NCBI GenBank assembly: GCA_014058105.1
Contig: JACGCM010000581.1
Location: 248,001 to 312,000 of the forward strand
Reading direction: 5' to 3'
DNA from: Kingdonia uniflora
Taxonomy: Eukaryota > Streptophyta > Magnoliopsida > Ranunculales > Circaeasteraceae
Length of the DNA: 64,000 nt
The notes beneath the pieces were generated by a model. That model was not told the DNA's origin. It did no database searches and saw only the letters and a list, made by a program, of their open reading frames with translations. The translations under genes were made by a program, and so were the position numbers. Shown piece by piece: positions 20,687-29,825 of this stretch; positions within the stretch are counted from its first letter, which is position 1, and each line of letters starts with the position of its first letter.

Positions 20687-21874
20687 ATGGCCAATCAGGA
20701 GAAGTTGAAGATCATGAAATTTAATGTATCAAATTTTAGAGTGTGGAAGATGCAGATAGAAGATGACCTCTATCAGAAGGATCATGATTTACTACTGGGT
20801 GGAGTTGAGATGATGCCAGCAGAATACGATGCTACTAAGTGGGCGCGATTGGATCGCAAAGCGCTTAGAATTGCTAGGTTAGCGCTGTCACCTCAGATTC
20901 TACACATGATCTCCAAAGTTACGACTACGAAGGGTTTAATGGAGACGTTGTCTGCCATGCACTCAGAATTGTCTGGGGCAAACAAGGTACATTTGTTACA
21001 GCGCTTGTTTACTTTAAAGATAAAGGGTAATGGTAGTGTGCAAGCTCACATCAGTGAGTTTAATACCATACATGCTCAACTGGTATTCGTTAAAATCATT
21101 TTTACCCAGGAGGTGAGAGGGTGGGCTCTTTTAGGGCAGATGCTTGAGAACTGGGAAAGATTCATTACAGCTGTGAGCAACTCATCAAGGAAGGAAGACA
21201 TCAAATTTGACACTATAGTCTTGTTGATTATGAGTGAAGATAATAGGCGTAAAATATCTGAACCCTCTTCGAGTTCAAACGACAGTATGTTGAACAACGA
21301 AGAAAGAGGGAGGTCTTACAGAAAAGGGCCGAAATTTGGAAAGGGTCGATCACAGTCAAGAGGAAAGTCTAAGCCGCTCGGTGCGTATTGGACTTGTGGA
21401 AATAAAGGCTACTTCAGGCGAGATTGTAACTCTTCTTCTTTAAAGAAGATTGATGATGAAGAGAAAGATATAATGAACCTTACTGAGGAGGTTAGTTCTA
21501 ACGAGGCTCTGCTACTATCGTGTGACGATGTTAATGAATCTTGGATTATTAATTTGGGCGCCTCTTTCCATGCTACTGCAAACGTAGATTTTCTAACTAA
21601 TATTGTTAAATGCAACTTCGGTACGGTCTTTCTTGTAGATAAGAATGTACGCAATATTACTGGAAAGGGAAACGCTAGGTTGTTGTTGCCTTCAGGGGGA
21701 GCATTGGTTTTACAGGATGTGCAACTTGTGCCTAAATTGGGGAGTAACCTTATATCCGTTAGCAAATTGGCGGATGATGGCGGATATGTGAGTACCTTTG
21801 GTGCAACCTTCTGGAATGCTGTATACAACATAAAGCACAATTTATACTATTTGTGCGGCCACTCTGGGGATTGA
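20687..21874 (+). pseudogene. copia gag and protease region, open but catalytically defective
   Basis: An open frame of 395 codons starting MANQEKLKIMKFN. Residues 1-200 are the copia gag core (LDRKALRIARLALSP, NKVHLLQRLFTLKI, GSVQAHISEFNTI). A zinc knuckle follows near residues 230-245 but reads YWTCGNKGYFRRDC, so the first Cys and the His are replaced. The protease active site, normally WIIDSGAS, reads WIINLGASFHAT: the catalytic Asp is Asn and Ser is Leu. The frame stops after YLCGHSGD, before integrase, which in plant copia is normally fused. The gag may still be translatable; the protease cannot work as written. Confidence 0.85.
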
Positions 21875-24459
21875 TACAAGTATGTGGCACAAACGGCTCA
21901 GTCACATGAGTGAAAAGGGGATGGAGATAATGGTAACAAAGGGAAAGCTAGAGGGTCTTGCTGGGGTTAATCTCAAGTTTTGTGAAGAGTGTGTTCTTAC
22001 GAAATAGAAGAAGGTCAGTTTCAAATTATATGGAAGATCAAGGAAAGCTGGAAAGCTGGATCTTATACACACAGATGTTTGGGGGCCAACTAAGGTGCAT
22101 TCTCTTGGTGGTTCTTATTATTACGTTACTTTTATCGATGATGCTACTCATAAACTATGGGTTTACTTCGTGAAGAACAAGTCAGATGTGTTTGATAAAT
22201 TCAAAAGGTGGAGGGCTCTAGTTGAAAATGAAACCGGTTTGAAACTGAAGTGTCTCAAGTTGGATAACGGGGGCGAATAATGTAGTGACGAGTTTGAAGA
22301 CTTTTGCGCATTAAACGGGATTAAGAGACATAAGACTATTCCCGGAACACCGCAACAAAATAATGTTACAAAACGCATGAACTGAATAATAAACAAAAGA
22401 GCGAGGAGTATGAGACTCAGTGCTGGATTGCCAAAGTGTTTTTGGGCGGATGCGGTTAGTACGGCGGCGTAGTTGATTAACAGAGGGCCTTCAATGACTT
22501 TGGACTTTGAAATTCCTGAAGAAGCATGGATCAGTAAAGAGGTAAACCTTAATCACTTGCGTATTTTTGGTTGTACCTCATATGTGCTTGATAATTCAGA
22601 TACAAGGACCAAGTTAGATACAAAGTCGATGAAGTACATTTTTATTGGATACGGTGGTGATGAGTTTGGGTAGCAGTTTTGGGATGCGATGAATCGGAAA
22701 GTTATCCGGAGCCGTAATGTTACATTCAATGAGGAAGTCTTGTATAAAAATTTTAAAGTACCTGTGGAAAATATTTAAGGTAAAAGTAGAGGAAAGTGTC
22801 GATATTGAAGATGATGAATCCTCTCGATAGGATGATGAAGAAGTCGTTATTGAGTATGATGCACCAGATCAAAATGAGAAACCTAATGATCTAGACATTT
22901 CAATAGCACTTTAAAAGGAGCCGATAGTTGCAAGAATTCTGGCAAGGTACGTTAATTCCTTAAATCACTTGTTACTTACAGATGGTGGTAAACCTGAAAG
23001 TTACAAGGAGGCTTTAGATGTGGAAGCCAAGAGAAAGTGGGAGCTTGCTATGGATGATGAGATGCAGTCATTATCAGTAAATCGAACTTGGGATTTAGTT
23101 CGGTTACCGAAGGGGAAGAAAGCATTGCATAACAAGAGGGTATACAGACTAAAGTAGGAATCTGGCAGTTCAAGAAGATTCAAGGCTAGACTTGTGGTGA
23201 AGGGCTTTCTGCAGAAAGAAAGCATTGATTTCGGTGAGATTTTTTCTCATGTTGTGAAGATGTCTGCTATTCGGATTGTGATGAATATAGTTACTGTTAA
23301 AGATTTACATCTTGAGCAACTTGATGTCAAGACAATGTTTCTTTACGGTAACCTTGATAAAGAAATTTATATAAAACAGCCAGAAGGGTATTCGGTTAAA
23401 GGGAAAGAAGATCTTGTGTGTAGGCTCACGAAGAGTTTATACGGTTTGAAACAAGCGCCAAGACAGTGGTATTTGAAGTGAACAGTTCATGTCCAGAAAT
23501 GGCTATTCGAAGAGTAATGCAAATCACTGTTGTTTTATCCAGAATATGGGGAACTCGTATATTATTCTACTTATGTATGTTGATGATATGTTGGTAGCAA
23601 GTGCTGACATGGGAGAAATTATCAAGTTGAATGAACAATTATCCTGGGAGTTTCTATGAAGGACTTGGGTGCGGGGAAACAAGTTCTTGGTATGCGTGTT
23701 ACAAGGGACAAAAAGCGGCGAGAATTAAAGTTGTCTCAAGCTGAGTACATCGGCAAAGTACTGAAACGGGTTAACATGGATTGTGCTAAGGTTGTTAGTA
23801 CACCATTGGGAGGTCACTTCAAATTATCAAAGGATTGTTGTTCGATGACGCAGAAGGATCGCGATGAGATGTAGAAGGTTTTTTTTATCAATTTGCGGTT
23901 GGTAGCCTAATGTACGCTATGATTTGTACGAGACCAGATATTGCCCAAACATTGGAAAGCTGTGAAATGGATACTGAGGTATCTAAAGGGGACTCAAGAT
24001 ATGACATTATGTTATGGGGGTTCTCAAATATGCTTACAGGGTTTTGCTGATTCTGATATGGCGGGTGACATGGATAGGCGGAAGAACACTAGTGGTTTTG
24101 TTTTTACATTGAGAAGCTGTGTAGTTACATGGGTTTATAGGCTACAGAAGATTGTAGCTTTGTCTACGATGGAGGCGGAATATGTTGCAGCTACAGAAGC
24201 GTGCAAAGATATGGTTTGGCTCAAAGAGTTGATGAAAAAGCTTGGTAGGGAACAATTTTCTCATAAGTTGTATAGTGATAGTCAAAATGTTATACACTTA
24301 ACGAAGAATTCGGCTTTTCACTCTAGGACTAAGCACATTGATATTCGATATCACTATATTCGCTCGCCCCTCGAGGACGATGTGTTAAAGCTCGTGAAGA
24401 TTCACGCTGATGTGAATCCGACCGATATGTTTACGAAGGTAGTGATTTTTAGAAGTTGA
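21875..24459 (+). pseudogene. copia pol of element 2: integrase, RT, RNase H
   Basis: Integrase begins TSMWHKRLSHMSEKGMEIM (~21877), then LDLIHTDVWGPTKVHSLGG (~22050) and LKLDNGGE with a stop in place of Tyr (~22280). RT follows: RTWDLVRLPKGKKALHNKRV (~23082), QLDVKTMFLYGNLDKEIYIKQPEG (~23320), SLYGLKQAPRQWY (~23430), YVDDMLVA after a frameshift (~23580). RNase H is at 23941-24459: GFADSDMAGDMDRRKNTSG, KEL and HIDIRYHYIR, ending in the usual TDMFTK. At least six stops or frameshifts occur, so no polyprotein is possible. Confidence 0.86.
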
Positions 24460-24567
24460 CGACATGCACAACTTCTGTGGGTCTTTAAGATTGAAGGCCC
24501 GGGTAGAGCGAGCAATTCATTTGGATATCTGGAGATGGGTTACGGGATTCAATTTCAAGTGGGAGAT

Positions 24568-25178
24568 TGTTGGGTATGAACTCGAATGTGAAGAATAGAA
24601 TTGTCGAAGTCGTTCGAACGAGCTTGGATGCCGTTCGAACGAGTTGTCATGTTTCCAGGGCTGAAGACCAATTATCGTAAAGTCATTCGAACGAGGTTGA
24701 GAGTCGTTCGAATGACCCTTTTACAACTCCCTGGAATTTTGGCCCAGGAGCCCAAGTCGTTCGAACGGGCTTGGATGCCGTTCGAACGAGCTTGGCGTAG
24801 GTTTGCTTTAGATGTTATTCTGAGACCTTGGGTTTGTCTCGAGATCCGTTCTACTTGTATTTTAAGTTCCCTACTATATAAATGGGAATTAAGTTATTTT
24901 GTTAGCCTATCTTGTGTGAGTTTAATCTTAGAGAGGCTAGGGTTTGAAGAAACTCCATTAAAAGCTTGAGAGGCTTGAGATATCATTGTAACCTATTTGA
25001 TATCATAGTGAATTGTTCGTGGGGAGTGGTTTTTCATCCGCAAGGGTTTTCCACTTCCCTCCTCTGGGAAAATTTTCTTGTCTTTTATAATGTTTTTTGT
25101 TGATTTACTACTTGAGTTGGCGATTTCAGCGTATCATTCTTGTCAGAGAGGAGAGAGTAGCTACCTCGATTCTCAACA
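24568..25178 (+). repeat. 3' LTR of copia element 2, with TTCGAA palindrome array
   Basis: 611 bases. The palindrome array is better preserved than in the 5' LTR: CGTTCGAACG-type sites at 24611, 24632, 24684, 24704, 24758 and 24779, in pairs 20-21 bases apart and 73-74 bases from pair to pair. It ends TTCTCAACA. Confidence 0.9.
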
Positions 25179-25350
25179 ATCTCCTCCCTTATGGTTCGTA
25201 ACCCCATGAGTATATCAAGATTGTCTTCAGTTTTCTTAGAGATCCCGATTCCAGGGTCAATGATAATGCTCCAAGCATGGATATAATGGCTGGATGTAGC
25301 ACTCCAAGGTATGAAACCAAATCTAAAATTGCCTTGGAATGCATGGAAGA
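25179..25350 (-). pseudogene. dihydropteroate synthase fragment, middle part
   Basis: Minus-strand translation IHAWSIIIDPGIGISKKTED and NLDILMGLRTIREEI matches DHPS; the family has AWRIIIDPGIGF(S/A)KK, the pterin-binding D-P-G-I-G loop. It runs directly into the copia 2 insertion at 25178 and continues at 20016 on the other side. The expected splice acceptor before IHAW is not clean (ACATCCAG|CC). The two conserved changes (F to I in GIGF, R to S in AWR) and the downstream breaks suggest relaxed selection. Confidence 0.85.
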
Positions 25351-25359
25351 CATGTTTAT

Positions 25360-26216
25360 CGACATGATATAGAAACTCCAGAGTAATAAGAGATACCAGA
25401 AATATGTGTCTGAGCAGTATCCTCCTTCTGAACACAAATATCCCACTGATTGGGAAGACACCGAAATGGTTGACACCGCAATGTTCGACACTTCTAAAGC
25501 AATTGATAATGAGTTGGAACTTTGTGCTGAAAGCCCTGGTCTAATGTTTTATTTCATCTACTGTAATGCCATGACTGAATTTTGAAACTTCGTATCCGAA
25601 AAAGTTAGATACCAGTGTGCACGTGACCTCATGAATGTAAACAGAATCCTTTACAATAACGGACAACTGGTGGATGATAAAGTTGACCTCAAAGATAATG
25701 GAATTCAGAGCATGGCTGACCCGAAAAAGGGAGCTAGGGATTGTTTGGCGTCCTTTCTCAACGAGATTGATACTGAGAAGGCAACAGATAATACCATGTG
25801 CCTTCATCTTGACGGATTAAGAATGCAAAACTAGCCGTGAATGGATGTAAGTAACTTACAGCTTAATCAATTCTTCTATACTTCCAGTTACATGTACATT
25901 ATTGTGGTTTCCTAAAATATCTTATCATTCGCGAGTACAACGATGCGGAACGGGAAAAGCCTAAATGTTCAATATCAAATCTGGTACACACTTATTCTAG
26001 TTTTTATCTCTCCTTAATTATTTGAACTTGGAATTTGAAACAATATGTTTACTTTTTCTTTCCTTCCTTTGAGTAGAGCGATTGTGAGGTGTTTTGCACA
26101 TATCCAGATAAGGAGTATATCGATTACGACAACCAGTTGGAGGAGGCTGACAACAGTGATATAAAAGAAATGCTCATGGAGTGTAAACTCGACGTTGACA
26201 GTGATGGTGAATAAGA
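25360..26216 (+). pseudogene. unidentified host gene fragment with intron (plus strand)
   Basis: I do not recognise this gene. Plus-strand translation shows an acidic, protein-like text with host-gene character: EQYPPSEHKYPTDWEDTEMV, DTAMFDTSKAIDNELELCAE, CARDLMNVNRILYNNGQLVD, GIQSMADPKKGARDCLASFL. Stops interrupt it (for example in MTEF*NFV and at RMQN*). An intron-like gap follows (donor GTAAGT near 25849, acceptor TTGAGTAG near 26076), then a final exon SDCEVFCTYPDKEYIDYDNQ ending in LDVDSDGE and a stop at ~26214. A likely 3' UTR follows. Retention of an intron points to DNA-level capture, not a processed copy. It lies between two dihydropteroate synthase pieces in opposite orientation. 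Confidence 0.55.
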
Positions 26217-26910
26217 TGGATGGTGAGTTTCCCTAAGGAGCAGACCAGAAGAATAAAATCCAACTATTGAGGATGCATGTACAAGTGCGAGGCCATGGTT
26301 AATTCTTTGTAATGCTTTGTCATGGCTTATGATATGCGGTGTTTGTTCCTATAATTAATCAATGCCGTACTTGTTTGATCTAAATTAAGAAGCCATACAA
26401 TGATACTTTGGTGTAGTTTTCTACTAATTGTCATTTTCTCTTTTCTTGTTTATGGAATGTCTAATTTCTATCGGCAAATTACAATGGCTCTCTAAGTTAT
26501 CATCTCATTTTCTTTGAATTAGCTCTTTAAGAGGTATATATTCTTCCCTTGGAGTTTTATTGTTACTATCGACTATCGAGGGTGACTTGAGGCGGCAATT
26601 AGAGAGAAATACTCATTCATTGGCATGCGCAATCTTGTTAACCTTCGCTCAGACAGGATTCTTCTGATGGTTGGTTGGTTTGCTTGAGTTGAGGATTAAG
26701 TTCTGGACTTCTGCTTCCTGATGTACAATTCCCAAGCATCGCTCCAAACCAATTTCCATAACATACTTCACCTTGAATCTCCATTCCATAACCATATTTC
26801 TGGGAAAACTGTGCTCATTTCCATGAAATATTGATTGCAGTCACCTTGCTTTTTGCGAGTTAACTTTTCTAACTGGGAACAGGTTGAAAAGCCAAATATT
26901 ATGTGTGTAC
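26217..26910. other. 3' UTR-like and intronic sequence
   Basis: AT-rich, no domain seen. The first part looks like the 3' UTR of the plus-strand fragment. The last part, on the minus strand, follows a splice-donor-like GTACAC after the dihydropteroate synthase exon and would be its intron. Confidence 0.4.
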
Positions 26911-27157
26911 TCTTCTGCATCTCTGGCTCGCAAACACAATTCCGAAGCAACTTGCTCACAGATATTTCCGTTTTCGTACTCCAGATTTTCACTATTTTGC
27001 ATGGTAGATGGGTCGCTTCTCATGTGCATTACAACATAAGAAACCCCCAAATCAGAAGAAACCTTAAACATGTCAGGGTCTAATTGTCCGCCTGATACAT
27101 CATTGATGATATGAGCCCCTTTGTTTATTGCTTCAAAAGCAACTTTTGAGTATAAGT
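26911..27157 (-). pseudogene. dihydropteroate synthase fragment, N-terminal side
   Basis: Minus-strand translation YSKVAFEAINKGAHIINDVS, GGQLDPDMFKVSSDLGVSYV, VMHMRSDPSTMQNSENLEYE and CEQVASELCLRARDAEE is DHPS sequence: the NDVSGG pterin-binding motif and the MHM(R)GDP loop are both visible (Gly is Ser here). The upstream part of DHPS and the HPPK half are absent; the match begins abruptly at YSKVA. At its other end a donor-like GTACAC starts an apparent intron. With 25179-25350 and 19764-20016 it forms a collinear minus-strand DHPS copy of ~60% of the domain. Confidence 0.87.
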
Positions 27158-27164
27158 TGCACAT

Positions 27165-28325
27165 CTATTTTCGTATATGAAGGCAAGATGTCATGAAGGC
27201 CGCACTCTTATTTTATTTGAATTTGAAGATTTGGGGTTTGATTAGATGTGTGCCTGAGACCAATTCAGCTAAATAATTTACGAGCTTAATCTCCAATTCC
27301 TTGTGAACAGAAGTTTTTATTATGTTCACTTTGTGAATCCATGGTTTGTTGTCTAAAGCTTTTAAGTTAACTCTAATTTTGAATTTTATTTTGGTAGACT
27401 TTTGGAAGACGCTTTAGCTTAAAATTTCTATGCGTTAGAAGTCATGTAAATGAGCTTTTTCTCATATGTCTACTTTGGTTCTTTCTCAGATGTCTACTTC
27501 GGCTTGGATATATGGCTCTCAATAATGCTCTTAGAACTCAGACAAAGTTGATGATGTGGGGAGTTGTGGCTACCTCTTACTGCATTCTCAGATCAGAAAA
27601 TGGATGGGGGAGAAAGATGGCCTTTTTGATACATGCCTTTCATGGATGTTAGAAGCTCATTGATGCAACAATAAATTACATAAGGATGTTCAGAGCATGC
27701 TAAATTTGGAGCAAAAGAAAGCATCAGAACATCTGCCTTCCTGATTGTTCAGAGTGCCCAGAAAATGGATGATAAAGACGGTTTCAGTTCAGAAAAAATG
27801 GATTGAAAAAGACAGTTTCAGTTCAGAAAATGGTTGGGGTAGAACATAACCGTTCAGAGTGCCCAGAAAATGGATGATAAAGACGGTTTCAGTTCAGAAA
27901 AAATGGATTGAAAAAGACAGTTTCAGTTCAGAAAATGGTTGGGGTAGAACATAACCTGAATGATGTTCTATCCTTTCCAAAATGGGGGGCAGAAGGAAGC
28001 AACAAAGCTGCTGCCTTTCTGCAGATTCTGTTTTGATCAGAAAATGGTTGAAAAAGACAGTTTAATTGCAATGACATAATAGTAACTAAAGCTTCAAATA
28101 AACATAAACAGGTGCTCTTGGGTGACTAAAGTTTCTCCCATAATCCAAAAATCCCACGTGGTTGTTTCGAAAAAGAATGCCAACTTGCAACAGTATCACT
28201 ATCTATAGCTGAACCTAGGGCCGACTCTGAGGGTGTGCGAGGTGGGCGACCGCACAGGGACCAAGAATAAAAGGGCCCCAAAAAAAATTAAATTACCAAA
28301 GGGTTACAAAAAAATAATATATATG
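27165..28325. other. non-coding CACTA interior with a 105 bp tandem repeat and a repeat remnant
   Basis: No coding region recognised. It contains an apparently perfect two-copy repeat (27747-27956, listed separately). A region rich in GGGCCC and AGGGCC motifs at 28215-28290 and 28430-28470 looks like a degraded interspersed repeat into which the SINE at 28326 was inserted. Confidence 0.45.
27747..27956 (+). repeat. 105 bp tandem duplication, two identical copies
   Basis: Units 27747-27851 and 27852-27956 begin GTTCAGAGTGCCCAG and appear identical by eye. Within each unit the shorter motif CAGTTCAGAAAA..ATGG recurs, and related pieces (CAGAAAATGG) occur at ~27595 and ~28038, so the region is a repeat nursery. 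Identity implies a recent duplication or an assembly artefact. Confidence 0.85.
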
Positions 28326-28412
28326 ATGAAGATGTAGCTTAGTTGGTTGGTGTTTAGTCTCTTGAGTAAGAGGTCAAGTGTTCAAGCCCCTAGCAAAACA
28401 AAAAAAATTTAG
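28326..28412 (+). mobile_element. tRNA-derived SINE-like insertion
   Basis: TAGCTTAGTTGG (28337-28348) fits the polymerase III A box and GTGTTCAAGCCC (~28378-28389) fits the B box, about 30 bases apart, followed by an A-rich tail (AAAACAAAAAAAA). A true tRNA would need an acceptor stem closing the ends, which is not seen. The right end and any target duplication are unclear. Confidence 0.55.
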
Positions 28413-28562
28413 GCATTTTTTTGTATTTTTGCACAGGGCCTTAGGGGTACTTGGGCCGAGTGTGTGGGACAATAAGAGTCTCGGAATGAATATTAAACAT
28501 CCCGTAAAATAACCCATCCCAATGACTAGTAAATAATTAGGCATGCATGCAACTAATTAATT

Positions 28563-29310
28563 TTAATAAACACAATTTATACATACCATGAAGATTAGGC
28601 ATTGAATTGCAGCATCCAAGCCTCGAACCTCTCTTGACGAACATCCATTTCCTCTATTTTTTTTTCTTTGAGACACCATTTCAGCCGTGAGCTCCTCATT
28701 ACGTTTTTCAGCTTCCTCGGCCCTTCTCCTTTGAAATTCCTCTTCGTCCCTCCTCCTTTGCACTTCCTCCTCTTATTGAATGGATGACACCCTTTTAGAT
28801 GATTATGATAGGGCCCCATGCCCAAGGCCTTTGGAATATCCAGATCGTACACCCAATACTGTATTAAGAATTTCATCTTCTGTCTTTGGCACAACACCCT
28901 TTGCTTCTGACTCATCTTTAAGTTGCTGCATTAGGTCCTATGAGTTTAAATTCAACATAAGTACATCAAATTAAACTGATTGGCAGAAGTGAGAAACAAG
29001 TCAATTTACTCACATAGTTTTCTTCAGCAACAAGACTAGTCCATCCCTTACTACTAAAGTTGGTTCGACGATATAATTCGATCATTCCAACAGGTTGCTG
29101 AGTCTCATAGTCACGCTGATCAACATTCGAAAGCATATAACGATGTAAATAGTATCAAATAGTTGGAAAACAACCCAACGTAGTATGTAAATAAAAAATA
29201 GTACATACAGATTCCTCCAAGTATTTTACGAATGGCTTTGAACTACCGCAATGGTTTGTTGGGAGCTTTTGACGATTACTTGAATTCTGCTCACCAATTT
29301 TCTACAGTTA
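28563..29310 (-). pseudogene. CACTA TNPA-like gene (plant transposase, En/Spm second product)
   Basis: Exon pieces on the minus strand: KIGEQNSSNRQKLPTNHCGS and SKPFVKYLEES (~29305-29210), then QRDYETQQPVGMIELYRRTN and FSSKGWTSLVAEENY (~29130-29015), then AKGVVPKTEDEILNTVLGVR and SGYSKGLGHG (~28915-28805). A Glu/Arg-rich coiled coil follows (EEEFQRRRAEEAEKRNEELT). This is the pattern of the En/Spm TNPA-type protein (Transposase_24-like), which binds subterminal motifs and brings the ends together. Splice-like GTGAGT and GTATGT follow the first two pieces. A stop (GALSS*) breaks the third piece, and the N-terminal part is not identified. Confidence 0.72.
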
Positions 29311-29572
29311 AATAAATATTTTAGTACAAGCAAATCAAACATAACTATTTTAATTAGAAGCAAAACACATGATTTATTAGTAAGAAGATATAATGATATT
29401 CAAAGTTACACAAATAGAACAAAGTTAGACCACACAACAAGCATCCCATTTCTTCCATTCCAAACCAATCACAACCTTGAATTTTTCCATTCCAAACCAA
29501 TCCCAAAGTTAAGTACATCACTACCTTGAATTCTTCCATTCCAAACCAATCACAACAAACATCCCATTCATC

Positions 29573-29806
29573 CATTTTGTTACTAAATTGATAGCTATCT
29601 TATATGTTATATAGTTTTCTTCAATTGAGTATTGCATAAAGCTTGAAAGCATGCTATCTTAAGATAGCTATCAATTCAGTAACAAAATGGATTATACAAA
29701 CTAATACACTTATAGCTAGATGGCATGCTTTCAAGCTTTATGCAACACTCAAATGAAAAACTATATAACACATACGATAGCTATCAATTCTGTAACAAAA
29801 TAGATA
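29573..29806. repeat. long imperfect inverted repeat (hairpin)
   Basis: The left arm (~29573-29655: CATTTTGTTACTAAATTGATAGC ... AAAGCTTGAAAGCATGC, given here in parts) is the reverse complement of the right arm (~29722-29806: GGCATGCTTTCAAGC ... GATAGCTATCAATTC.GTAACAAAAT) over ~80 bases with a few mismatches. The ~66 base spacer contains a third short copy, AGATAGCTATCAATTCAGTAACAAAATGG. A transcript across it would fold into a long hairpin. It lies between the TNPA-like and TNP2 genes. Confidence 0.8.
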
Positions 29807-29825
29807 ATGAAGTTTTTATAAACAT

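Larger units (their letters stand above)
20017..25178 (+). mobile_element. Ty1/copia element 2, nearly full-length, inactivated
   Basis: LTRs 20017-20643 and 24568-25178, primer-binding site at 20646, gag-protease frame, integrase, RT, RNase H and a polypurine tract (AAGTGGGAGAT, ending 24567). Flanks are ATCTT and ATCTC, a probable 5 bp target duplication with one change. It is inserted inside the dihydropteroate synthase fragment. Stops, frameshifts and changed catalytic residues show that it is not autonomous. Confidence 0.9.

Noticed and set aside
20687..21874. Functional copia gag-protease gene
   Set aside because: The open frame of 395 codons is attractive, but the protease Asp is replaced (NLG for DSG), the zinc knuckle lacks Cys and His residues, and the frame ends before integrase.
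24568..24800. Heat-shock elements as in heat-activated copia elements
   Set aside because: Heat-shock elements need TTCNNGAA spacing. Here TTC and GAA are directly adjacent, so the match fails.
28326..28412. Possible functional tRNA gene
   Set aside because: A and B boxes are present, but no acceptor stem or anticodon arm closes properly and an A-rich tail follows, so a SINE is more likely.
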